DNA of 64,000 nucleotides. Origin: Thraustochytrium sp. TN22. Taxonomy: Eukaryota > Sar > Bigyra > Thraustochytrida > Thraustochytriidae. Positions 28,201-35,961 of the stretch are shown here, piece after piece. The notes under the pieces are model-generated. The model had not been told where the DNA came from. It saw nothing but the letters and a program-made list of their open reading frames with translations, and did not search any database. Position numbers and translations under genes: made by a program. The stretch is taken from NCBI GenBank assembly GCA_013306675.1, contig JABLUY010000208.1:1-64000 (forward strand), read 5' to 3'. Numbering within the stretch: position 1 is the stretch's first letter; the number at the start of each line of letters is the position of its first letter.

Positions 28201-29260
28201 GCATCTTGAAGGATCGCTTGATGAACTCGTCAAAGCCCGAGACAGGCTCGATCAAGCCCACTAGCACGCCCTGCCAGAACTTTTGCACGCGCCGCGGGTC
28301 CGACCAGTCGACCTGGTTCCAGCTCCTCAACCCAATGAAGAGACGGCCTAAGATGGTGAGGGCCACTGCGCCCACCGATACCCAGAAGAGCGAGCTCCAG
28401 TCAGCGCCCTCGTCCGCGCCCTCGACGCTGCGGGACGTCGACTCGTGCCACATCGGGTACAGCTCGACCACAATGAAGTACACGTCGGACATCAGGTTGG
28501 CCAACTCCAAGAAGAGCTCAAAGAGCGCACCGTACAGGCGCTGCCGCCGCTGCTTCTCGAAGGTGTGTGGCAGCGTATACCGGCGCGGCAGCTCGAGCTT
28601 AGTGTCGCGCTCCAAGCTCCGACGGAAGCCCGTCGGCATCAGGAACATGTGCACGCTCCACTTGAAGGACCGCAGGAGCCACGTCACGCGCCCTACAGAG
28701 AGATGGCACCAGGAGCGACACGATCGCCTCGAGGTTGACATTGCCTGTGCCGAGCTCGAGGACTTCCGCTCCTCGTTCGCCTTTTTCTCCGCCTCTTCTG
28801 CTTTCTTCTTCGCCTTCTCCGCCTCATAGATGCTCCAATGCGTATCCTCATGGTATTCGCGCAGAAACTCCATCCTGACTTGCAGTCTTGCCATCACCTC
28901 CAAGAAGTCTTCTACATCACTCAGCAGCACCTCCGCCTCGCGGTCCTCAATCACGCGCCGCTCCACGTCGCGCTCCTCGCCCGACCGAGCATCGACTTCC
29001 TCCTTGTCCTTGCTGAGCGTCACGTAGTGGTCGACGTTCGCGAGCCGCCGCCCGATGTCCACCAGCGCCTGCACGAGCGCCGGGTCGTAGATGAACTGGC
29101 CTTCCTCCACCGCCTTGACGTGCAGGTGCGAGAACCTGCGTGGCTGGTCCGCATACCGCAGCAGCCTACGATCGCTGTCCTTCCTCTGCAGGTCCCAGTT
29201 CCCCCCGAACGGCGCCTCGACGTCCACCTTGGCATGGTGGTGGCCTATGTTGCGATCCAT
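25286..29260 (-). CDS. Large multi-domain membrane protein with FBXL/AMN1-type leucine-rich repeats
   Basis: A 1324-residue single-frame protein. Residues 1 to about 190 include a charged coiled-coil (YEAEKAKKKAEEAEKKANEE). About 200-470 contain several hydrophobic helices: LYGALFELFLELANLMSDVY, LFWVSVGAVALTILGRLFIG and AVSTTFVMLVQDIPQIIVEV, the last like helices found in XK-related and similar protist proteins. About 605-860 are AMN1/FBXL-type LRRs of 26 residues (TLDLTNCRSVSDELVRAVAK, SLNLSFCQEIGDEGLKALEK, ALILDNCTKVTAVGIEAVVK). The C-terminal 250 residues are beta-rich and unassigned (ARWYCWAYPLDGIEKHAEYR, FLHFGGYLYFDEDLQFVAAS), ending in an acidic tail. An R-Y-A-D-x-P-x-R-F-x-H phrase occurs near both ends of the protein. 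Codon use is less extreme in GC than in neighbours. No F-box is seen, so a ligase role is not supported. Confidence 0.75.
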   Translation of the reverse strand: MDRNIGHHHAKVDVEAPFGGNWDLQRKDSDRRLLRYADQPRRFSHLHVKAVEEGQFIYDPALVQALVDIGRRLANVDHYVTLSKDKEEVDARSGEERDVERRVIEDREAEVLLSDVEDFLEVMARLQVRMEFLREYHEDTHWSIYEAEKAKKKAEEAEKKANEERKSSSSAQAMSTSRRSCRSWCHLSVGRVTWLLRSFKWSVHMFLMPTGFRRSLERDTKLELPRRYTLPHTFEKQRRQRLYGALFELFLELANLMSDVYFIVVELYPMWHESTSRSVEGADEGADWSSLFWVSVGAVALTILGRLFIGLRSWNQVDWSDPRRVQKFWQGVLVGLIEPVSGFDEFIKRSFKMREVVGHSIIGESGGNGLKDPIATQAKADLKAAKMAVSTTFVMLVQDIPQIIVEVLFLGFTHQDFSMAYYLTLVTSILAAARQIYEAKMLMRDIPLLRNLVFVRQLILSEPPPKAQDGGSGDRDHDKKQDVAQVLQDFFQKAQDTISPDRNPRLGSWRSALQEIFMQRSDREAFSHFTKKTYPRLITEVRQLRVVKMTGVKQGRGIGGIVSWVYHACMSPRRLCRGSGQTVVEVELAKKRVGWWNRALFGRMKSTRLLLCIRTLDLTNCRSVSDELVRAVAKNCHGLRSLNLSFCQEIGDEGLKALEKYHCKALQALILDNCTKVTAVGIEAVVKCCGQNLTLLGLRNLPELNKEVIQHLAEYCHVMRELFLDVDLLYKEEAHRSGQDQFPELTCACILELMQRMGSTLLTLRLSNLNIIWNKDDFSNFVKLLSPFVREISLAGMELRKEPQLDLEELAEKARFLRTLRLTDADKLESVEPLREKCVALQNLGIDGTLVHWHDAQRLWDTMPDLQVLQLSNPKELATFYCEQLRAHLRELHRRITDTTKSTDDRHSQIVELLLEDMQVDKIEMEAKATTKSTTKATGYLVNLVALVDFVRRTRFRLDWSTEQFDAWTNLDERHLHVREHKEGVELLQKLHSGRYDEAEHRSTGQPYIGPMLSIGPFGIMSTRRLNISVDFGKQSYSYICPDEFASYFLNPTHEPASEGKSAKAGCSSSETLKGKIGPLSPVTLYSYGPGLQHLLQRHIYIPANARWYCWAYPLDGIEKHAEYRQYQRYADTPLRFLHFGGYLYFDEDLQFVAASAITTGMGLSFNGPYEIKYDTLKAIEDDGRWHEVTIKALFPQGIDKMEFCYIFKGEKILKNGLQFPRTPSSSCSSALPCISSSDASDDINQHGGFAYRLSCKESDSFIKRGYFYAIARIPEVMLQNDEGEYNNSHNSNERDNEDDSDEDESSAAAASSACFPPFPFSYY

Positions 29261-31685
29261 GCCAGTGGTGCCCCGGAGCGTGCTACGCGCCGCCGCTTGC
29301 CGATCTGATTTGCTGGAGGCCGTGTCCGAAAGCTCTACGAAACGTAAAGAGCTTGCAGTGCCGTCTCCGAAAGTGCGGGGCGCACGGGCGCCTCCCTCCG
29401 CGCACTGCCAGCTTGACTGGAGTGCCTGACCCAGTCATCCATTTACTTCCATTTACTTACTCAGCTGCACAACGTCGCCCTGCTCCAGCCTCCTTGTCCG
29501 TCAAACGCGCCGCGCAGCTTGGCCGCGCGGCTCGGGCGTCGCCCCTGGCTGGTGGCCGGCCCCGCACACGGGCGGCGGCCCGCCCACTTGCACTCGCGCC
29601 GAGGCGCGCCGAGTCGCGCGCGAGGTGTCCGAATCTGCGCTGGCCTGCGCCTGCGCCTGCCGAGGCAGCTCAGGCTGCTCTGAGAGCGGTGCTCCAACTC
29701 GAAGAGGCTGCGCGTGGGCCTCTAGCTGTAGCTGTAGAGCTAGTAGAGCTAGGCCGCGCGGCCGACCGCCACCACCTGGCTGGCCCGCGGCGCTCGCTCC
29801 CTCGCGCACGCGCGCGGTGTCCGAGCCGAGTCCTGCGCCCAGCCGCCCAGCGGCCAGCCAGCGGAGATGGTTTCTGGCAGGCGCAGCGGCTGGCAGCGTG
29901 CAGTGCCAGCGCGGCGCGCGCGGCCTTGTGCGGCCCGGCCCGGCCCGGCCACCTCGCGCCGCGCGTGCACCCAAAAGACTTTTGGCAGGCTGCCGCCCTC
30001 TCCCGCGGCCGGCGACGCGCCGCCGCAGGGCCGCGCGGTCGCGGCCAGCGGCTGGCGGGCGCGCCGGCAGCCTCTGAGGGCAACTCGACTGCCGGGCCAG
30101 TGCCGGCTCGCAGAGGCCCGGGCACGGGCAGTGCTCGGAGAGAGGCGCGAGGCCCAACTGGAATCTGGCCCAGCGGCAGCAGAGCGGCTGTCCCGGTAGC
30201 CTGAGTAGAAGACGTCGCCCTTAGGCCCTGACGACTGCTCGTGCGTGCACCCGGCCGCGCCGCCCACTGGCACATCGCTTTCAAGCGCGTTCAGTTTCTA
30301 ACGCGCCGCCGCCGCGCGGATAGCCGGCCTGCGCGCCGCGGCCCCGCCCACTGCCACTTGCACTCGCGCGCGCGGTGTCCTGCCAGTGGGACCTGCGTGT
30401 CCGGCGCGGCGGAAGTCATTCAGCTGTGGGCAAGGACGTCACGGTGGCGCTGACGCCGGACGGTGACTGACACTGCTGTACAACTTGAAGATTCGCGAGC
30501 GAGCGTCCGCACCACGCATCCACGAGCCTCTGGACCGAGTGCACTGGGAGGATGAAGGTGATGCCGGAGCTGCGCAGCGCCTTGGCTAGCGCGCAGCGGC
30601 GGCAGCTCGATGCGGGGCTCGCCGCTCGGGCGCGGCGCCGCCAGGGCCGGTTGCCAGCAGGGAGCCGCTGCTAGGGCGCCTTGCCGTGGCGCCTCGCCGT
30701 GGCGTCCCAGAGCACCTCGATGGCGTCCTGGTCCACGCCCTGGTCCACGGCGTGCTCGCGTGCGCACCTCGCCGTCTGGCAGCCGCACCTCGAGCGTCTC
30801 GGCGCCGTGTCGCGGGTACAGGCAGCCCCAGGCCAGCAGGTTCTGTTCCAGGCAGCGGTAGGCCGCGGCGCGCCGCAGCGCTGACCAGAAGGGCAGCCAC
30901 TCCGAGTCTTGGCGCGCCGCGCGCAGCGTCGGCGCCCGCAGCAGGTTCACGCGCAAGACCACGTGTGCCGGCAGCGCCTCGCCCAGCATCAGCACGCTCA
31001 GGTGCGCCAGGTCCAGCGTCGCCGGGTCGTGCACCTCCACCACGTGCGTCGCGAACCGTCCCAGCAGGTGGCTGCTCGAGATGGGCAGCATTATGCTGCC
31101 GCGCCACTGCTGCCGCAGCCTCCGCGGCCCGGAAGAAAAACTTCGAGCCCAACTCGACGGCCTCGGCGGATCCGCATGGACAAGAAGCAGGCAAGTCAGC
31201 TCTTCACCGTCCTGCGTACATTGGAGGAGGACTGGGACCTCATGCAGGCACGCCGTCCATGCCGGGCGTGGCGTGAGCACTTCTTCTGCTGTCCCTGCCT
31301 GTCTCGCCGCAGCGAGGGCGTCGAAAGGTCTCCGTGTAGCACAAGCGATGCACGTGGCCCGCTTCTGAGTCGCCGCGCACATCGCATCCCAACGCTTTGT
31401 CGATGAGCCTGATTACTGCGGCTGACTGTCGTCCGAATCAGACAGAGCTTCACCGTTTCATAACCCATATAATGAAATTACATATATGGCAGTTACGGAC
31501 CGATTGGCTCACGCTTGGAGGAGAAGACGAGGAGCACAGCGGCGGCGCCGAGGCAGAACTCCGACGCGGCCAAGCGCGCGCGGAGCGAGAGGACCCCCGC
31601 GGCGCTCGTAGGTTCCTCTGCAGCGACCACCCGCCGTTTTCTCCCGGCACGCAGACAGCGGCCGAGGGCGCGCAGGTGCGGGACG
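29261..31685. other. 2.4-kb gene-poor divergent region
   Basis: Separates the large LRR membrane gene (minus) from the RlmN-like gene (plus). From 29460 to 30420 it is GC-rich with arginine/alanine-rich false frames and repeated short phrases such as GCACTCGCGC...GGTGTCC at about 29585, 29805 and 30355. A decayed coding segment lies at 30673-31175. From about 31390 to 31500 the DNA is AT-rich and probably carries the promoter of the RlmN-like gene. No intact gene is convincing. Confidence 0.5.
30673..31175 (-). pseudogene. Broken coding relic of an unknown protein
   Basis: The minus strand carries protein-like pieces in more than one frame. The longest, at about 30760-31085, includes HLLGRFATHVVEVHDPATLD, LAHLSVLMLGEALPAHVVLR, SEWLPFWSALRRAAAYRCLE and GAETLEVRLPDGEVR. 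An upstream piece in another frame has AVELGSKFFFRAAEAAAAVA. A downstream piece reads EHAVDQGVDQDAIEVLWDAT, then ARRHGKAP, and ends in a stop at 30673. Hydrophobic and charged residues alternate as in real protein, unlike the shadow frames nearby. It looks like a host gene that has lost its frame, or one with unrecognised introns. I do not recognise the family. Confidence 0.45.
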
Positions 31686-33212
31686 ATGGCGGCGGCACGG
31701 CGGCGGCGCGAGAGGACGCAGTGCCTGCTGGACGAGGAGTCCGTGCGCGAGCACATCCTGGCGTCGGGCGTGGCGGAGGATGAGGCCAAGGCCATCCGGT
31801 ACACCAATGACATTACGCACCAGGCGTTCCTGCACGAGCGGCGGCAGCTGCGGCTGCTGGAGTCTCGGCGGCAGCAGGAGGAGGAGGAGCAAAAGGACGC
31901 GGAGCCGGCGGGGGACGGGTCTGCGAACTCGGCAGAGGCGATGAAGCGCGCCATGGCGCGGTGCGAGGTGGAGGACGAGTTCCGCGTGCGGGACGCGCCC
32001 AACATGGCCAAGGTGCTGCACGAGCTCTTCGACGACTGGCAAGTGCTCGCGGCCAAGCTTGTACACATCCACGAGAGCGACGACTTCGTGACGTCCAAGC
32101 TGCTGATCGAGCTGGGGGACGGTAACCAGGTGGAGGCCGTGGTGCTGCGCCATAACAAGCGCACCACCCTGTGCGTGTCGAGCCAGGTTGGCTGCAAGAT
32201 GAAGTGCACCTTCTGCGCGACCGGCACGCTCGGGGAGCGTGCCAACTTGACCTCGGGCGAGATCCAGGCGCAGCTCATCTTGGCCAACCGGTACCTCAAG
32301 AGCTCGCGCGAGCCGCGCACTGTGACGAACGTCGTGCTCATGGGCATGGGCGAGCCGCTCAACAACTACAACGCCGTCGTGGCGGCCTGCCAGGCAATGT
32401 CTGACACGACGCGCTTCTCCATGTCGCCCTCGCGCATCACGCTGTCCACCGTGGGCGTCGTGAACCGCATCAAGACGCTGGCACGCGACCTGCCCGGCAT
32501 CTCTCTCGCGCTCTCCCTGCACGCGCCGACGCAGGAACTGCGCCAGCAGATCATCCCCACGGCCTCCGCCTACCCGCTCGATAAGATTATGGAAGCGGTA
32601 CGCGAGCACCTGGCCAACGCCAACGCCAGCCGGCGCAAGCGCACCGCGCAGGACGACAAGCGCGAGGGCTTCGTCATGATCGAGTACATTCTGCTGAGCG
32701 GCGTCAACGACACCCCGCAAGTCGCCCGTCAGCTCGCCGACCTCCTCCTGCCTATGAAGGACCAGGTCAAGCTAAACCTCATCCCGTACAACCCCATCTT
32801 CAACGCCGAAGGGCTCGCCAAGACCTTCAAGCCGCCCACCGCAGACGATATCGACGCCTTCGTGCAGATCCTCCAGAAGGATGCCGGCATCTTCACCACC
32901 GTGCGCGTCGAGATGGGCCAGGACGTCAACGGCGCCTGCGGCCAGCTCGCCTGCGTTTCCGAGCAGGCTCGTAACGAGGCCGTCGACATCGAGGACCTCC
33001 TGCGCGAGCGCCAGGCCAACCAGCTCTACGACCGTCGCGGTACCAACGTCAACAAGAAGCGCCGCCCGGCCCACGAGCGCCGTGCCCCGGTGCTCCAGCG
33101 CATCGCCAAGCAGCACTCGCCGGCGGCCATCGCGGCCGTGGCCTCGCTCACCCTACTCTCCGCCGCTGCCGCTGCCTACCTGTTCACGCGTTCTCGCGCT
33201 CGCCGTGACTGA
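31686..33212 (+). CDS. RlmN/Cfr-family radical SAM RNA methyltransferase with C-terminal membrane tail
   Basis: A 508-residue protein of the RlmN family, which methylates C2 of an adenosine in rRNA, and in bacteria also tRNA, by radical SAM chemistry. The 4Fe-4S cysteines are in VGCKMKCTFCATG (Cys170, Cys174, Cys177). The two extra cysteines of the RlmN mechanism are both present: Cys163 in TLCVSSQVGC and Cys418 in NGACGQLAC. MGMGEPLNNY, ITLSTVGVVNRI, ISLALSLHAP and LNLIPYNP are all typical. The N-terminus (DDWQVLAAKLVHIHESDDFV) looks more like the Cfr/RlmN-like eukaryotic subgroup than E. coli RlmN. The last 31 residues form one hydrophobic helix followed by RSRARRD, which looks like a tail anchor. 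The ATG at 31686 gives an N-terminus without an obvious mitochondrial presequence. Confidence 0.9.
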   Translation: MAAARRRRERTQCLLDEESVREHILASGVAEDEAKAIRYTNDITHQAFLHERRQLRLLESRRQQEEEEQKDAEPAGDGSANSAEAMKRAMARCEVEDEFRVRDAPNMAKVLHELFDDWQVLAAKLVHIHESDDFVTSKLLIELGDGNQVEAVVLRHNKRTTLCVSSQVGCKMKCTFCATGTLGERANLTSGEIQAQLILANRYLKSSREPRTVTNVVLMGMGEPLNNYNAVVAACQAMSDTTRFSMSPSRITLSTVGVVNRIKTLARDLPGISLALSLHAPTQELRQQIIPTASAYPLDKIMEAVREHLANANASRRKRTAQDDKREGFVMIEYILLSGVNDTPQVARQLADLLLPMKDQVKLNLIPYNPIFNAEGLAKTFKPPTADDIDAFVQILQKDAGIFTTVRVEMGQDVNGACGQLACVSEQARNEAVDIEDLLRERQANQLYDRRGTNVNKKRRPAHERRAPVLQRIAKQHSPAAIAAVASLTLLSAAAAAYLFTRSRARRD

Positions 33213-33562
33213 GTCTGAGTATGAGCCTGCGTCGCGAGGCGCCTGCCTTTTTGTTGTCTCTGACGCACTGTATTGGATGAGGCCATGGCCTGGTACTAAC
33301 TTACCACCACACAAATGAAGTTCAACCCTTTTCGACTTGCAACACGTCAAAGGCCGTCCATGAGCGTACTTGCTGGGTCTCTTTTACATGAAAGCAAGCT
33401 CCCCCGTGTTGGCCGACAGTTCGTGAGCCTCTCCTGAGTGCTATCGCTACCTGGGATGGTGTCTGCCTTTGGTTCGCATCTTCAAATTCCTTTGAGACAA
33501 CCTTCGCTCCAAAAAAAGCCAAGCTCTTTCCGCTCAACATGCCAGTGCTTGCAACATCAACC

Positions 33563-33598
<36 letters not shown>
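33563..33598. repeat. (CAG)n microsatellite
   Basis: Twelve CAG triplets about 260 bases before the Ku70 ATG, outside confident coding sequence. Confidence 0.92.
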
Positions 33599-33599
<1 letters not shown>

Positions 33600-33753
33600 A
33601 TAACGCGTGCTACGCGCCCTACCTGCATTGAAACGTTGAGTTGGTCCTGCGTTGCGCTCGACCGTGTAGTGGCTTCGAGTTCCTCAGCTCGAGAGCCGCC
33701 TCCTGCGCAACCACGACCAGCGCTAGCATACCTCGATCGCTGCGCGCGCGTGT

Positions 33754-33755
33754 GA

Positions 33756-33786
<31 letters not shown>

Positions 33787-33790
33787 GGCG
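33754..33790. repeat. (GGC)n microsatellite
   Basis: About ten GGC triplets, slightly interrupted, in the leader region of Ku70. Confidence 0.85.
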
Positions 33791-33859
33791 CGGCGGGAGC
33801 CTCTTGGCGGCTGAGGTCTGCCGGACTTGCAAGCTCAGGTGCGCTCACAGCAGGCGAGA

Positions 33860-35920
33860 ATGGCGGCCGCCTTCGCGGACGACACGGAGGACCTGTTCGC
33901 CGGCGTGGAGGAGGAGGGCCAAGGCAACGATGAGGAGACGGAGGACGCGCTGGGGCGCAAGTACTCGTCCAAGAGCGGGCTCATGCTTGTAGTTGACTGC
34001 TCACAAGAGATGTTTCTCAAGGACAAACACGGCAAGACGCCGTTCCAGACGGCCATGGACGTGGCCTTTTTGACGCTGAAGCGGCGCGTGGTGACGGACG
34101 GCTCGCGCGGCAGCCAAGTGGGCCTCACGTTCTACGGGACCAAAGACAGCAAGAACGACAACGGCTTCGACAACGTGTACTCGTACCACGGCCTGGGCGG
34201 GATCGTGGTGGACCGGATCAAGGACGTGAAGCTGCTGACGCAGGACGAAGAGAGCGCGCGCTTCGCGGCGGAACACGGCGGCACAGCACCGCTGCGCGAC
34301 GACTGCCCGCTGGAGCGCGCTCTTTGGCTCTGCAACTTCGCATTCACGAGCGCCAAATTCACCAAGCAGGATGACATGAAAATTTGGATCTTCACCGCGA
34401 ACGACAACCCCCACTACGGCAGTACGACGGCGCAGGCGCAGCTTGGGCGTCGTATTCTGGACATGATCAGCACGGGCCAGCGCTTCAACCTGTGGCCGCT
34501 CGCGCCGCGCGACAGCTTCAACGCGGGCCTCTTCTTCCAGCCCCTTCTGGAGAAGCAGCAGCTGGACGAGGAGACCGAGTACGAGGTGGCGCAGGAGGAT
34601 GAGCCTGTGATTTGGCTCACGGACGAGGCTCGCGAGGACATGGCGGAATTTATCAAGAAGAAGGACTTTGCCAAGCGCCGGCTGGCGCCTGTAGAGCTGG
34701 AGCTCGGCAATGGCGTGGAGCTTGGCATGGACTTTTACCCGCTGCTCATGCGTACGCCGGTACCCACCAAGCACAAGGTGGATGCGCGGTCCAACGTGCT
34801 CGTGCGCGCGAGCACGAAGTTTGCCTGCCGGGACTCCATCGCGAACGATCTGACGCCAGACCAGATCCTCTTCGGCTTCATGTATGGCAAACGCGCGCGC
34901 GTGCCGGTGACGCGCGAGGAGATCAGCGTAATGCGCTCCTTTGGCAAGCCGCACGCGCTGAGGCTCCTGGGCTTCAAGCCTCGTGCCTGCATCAAGCCGT
35001 GGCACACCTATCGCTCGCCCTATTTCGCCGTGCCGTCCGAGAAGGTCATCAAGGGCTCCACCAAGCTCTTCGCCGCGCTGCTCGAGTCCCTGCGTCGCCG
35101 CGACTACGTCATGGTTTGCAGCGGCGCACTGCGCGCGCAGGAGGGCGTCAAGCTTTACGCGCTCTTCCCTCGGCCTGAGCGCGTCGACCAGGCTGACCAG
35201 ACGCTCGTCGATGCCGCCGGCTTTGACGTGGTCGTGCTACCCTGGGCCAACGACGTGCGCGACCTACCACCCTCGGCGGTCCTGGCGCGCGAGGAGGAGC
35301 GCGCGGCCCTGGGCGCGGATGAGCCGCCGCCGCCGCCGCGCGAGGCGCCGGACGCCGACCTGGTCGCCAAGGCCAAGGCACTCCAGCGCAAGATGCGCCT
35401 CGCGCCGGGCGAGGCTACCGGCCGCTTCGAGCCGCTCGACAACCCGGCGCTCGACAAGCACTACACAGTACTCGAGTGGGCCGTGCTCTACCCGGAGGCC
35501 GAGCTGAGCTGGGACGCAGAGGAGCGCGACCAGACGGTGCAGCTTGAGGACAACATCCCGGACGCCGCTGCCAAGCTCGGCGTCGAGTTCTCCGTGGCCT
35601 TCGGCGGCCTCGAGGATGCCGACACCGTCAAGGCCGTGGACAACGCGCGCAAGCGCAAGGCGGCCGCCAGAGGGCCCAAGCGGGCCGCCGCGGGTGGTAC
35701 CGATGCCTCGCCCAAGAAGAAGCGCGTCAAGAAGGAGGACGGCGACGGCCCCCCGCCCGACTGGCGCGAGCACCTCGACAGCGGTTCGCTGCACAAGCTC
35801 AAGGTGCCCGAGCTCAAGGCCATCCTCCAGGATCTGGGCCAGTCCACATCGGGCAAGAAAGCGGATTTGGTGGAGCGCATCGAGGCAAACGCAGGCGCAC
35901 CACTGGCGACCGATGAATGA
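33860..35920 (+). CDS. Ku70, DNA-end-binding subunit for non-homologous end joining
   Basis: A 686-residue Ku70 homologue. With Ku80 it forms the ring that threads onto broken DNA ends and recruits the end-joining machinery; it also acts at telomeres. The N-terminal von Willebrand-like domain starts with GLMLVVDCSQEMFLKDKHGK after an acidic leader and continues with LERALWLCNFAFTSAKF. The beta-barrel core includes FGFMYGKRARVPVTREEISV, MRSFGKPHALRLLGFKPRAC and FPRPERVDQADQTLVDAAGF. A basic linker (ARKRKAAARGPKRAAAGGTD, KKKRVKKE) follows. A C-terminal SAP DNA-binding domain lies at about 644-676 (LHKLKVPELKAILQDLGQST, SGKKADLVERIEAN). Presence of the SAP domain distinguishes Ku70 from Ku80. 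The ATG at 33860 gives the acidic leader usual for the family. Convergent with the next gene, only 41 bases apart. Confidence 0.93.
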   Translation: MAAAFADDTEDLFAGVEEEGQGNDEETEDALGRKYSSKSGLMLVVDCSQEMFLKDKHGKTPFQTAMDVAFLTLKRRVVTDGSRGSQVGLTFYGTKDSKNDNGFDNVYSYHGLGGIVVDRIKDVKLLTQDEESARFAAEHGGTAPLRDDCPLERALWLCNFAFTSAKFTKQDDMKIWIFTANDNPHYGSTTAQAQLGRRILDMISTGQRFNLWPLAPRDSFNAGLFFQPLLEKQQLDEETEYEVAQEDEPVIWLTDEAREDMAEFIKKKDFAKRRLAPVELELGNGVELGMDFYPLLMRTPVPTKHKVDARSNVLVRASTKFACRDSIANDLTPDQILFGFMYGKRARVPVTREEISVMRSFGKPHALRLLGFKPRACIKPWHTYRSPYFAVPSEKVIKGSTKLFAALLESLRRRDYVMVCSGALRAQEGVKLYALFPRPERVDQADQTLVDAAGFDVVVLPWANDVRDLPPSAVLAREEERAALGADEPPPPPREAPDADLVAKAKALQRKMRLAPGEATGRFEPLDNPALDKHYTVLEWAVLYPEAELSWDAEERDQTVQLEDNIPDAAAKLGVEFSVAFGGLEDADTVKAVDNARKRKAAARGPKRAAAGGTDASPKKKRVKKEDGDGPPPDWREHLDSGSLHKLKVPELKAILQDLGQSTSGKKADLVERIEANAGAPLATDE

Positions 35921-35961
35921 AGCATGAATAGAGGAGAGAGAACCTGAGCAAATAGACCTTT

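Larger units (their letters stand above)
33213..33859. other. Intergenic region upstream of Ku70
   Basis: Holds the RlmN-like 3' end and the Ku70 promoter, both on the plus strand. The middle is comparatively AT-rich. CAG and GGC triplet runs lie at 33563-33598 and 33754-33790. No gene is seen. Confidence 0.45.

Noticed and set aside
34001-35005. A 334-residue minus-strand open frame across Ku70
   Set aside because: It is antisense to a clear Ku70 domain. Long antisense frames are expected in GC-rich coding DNA with a strong third-position bias.
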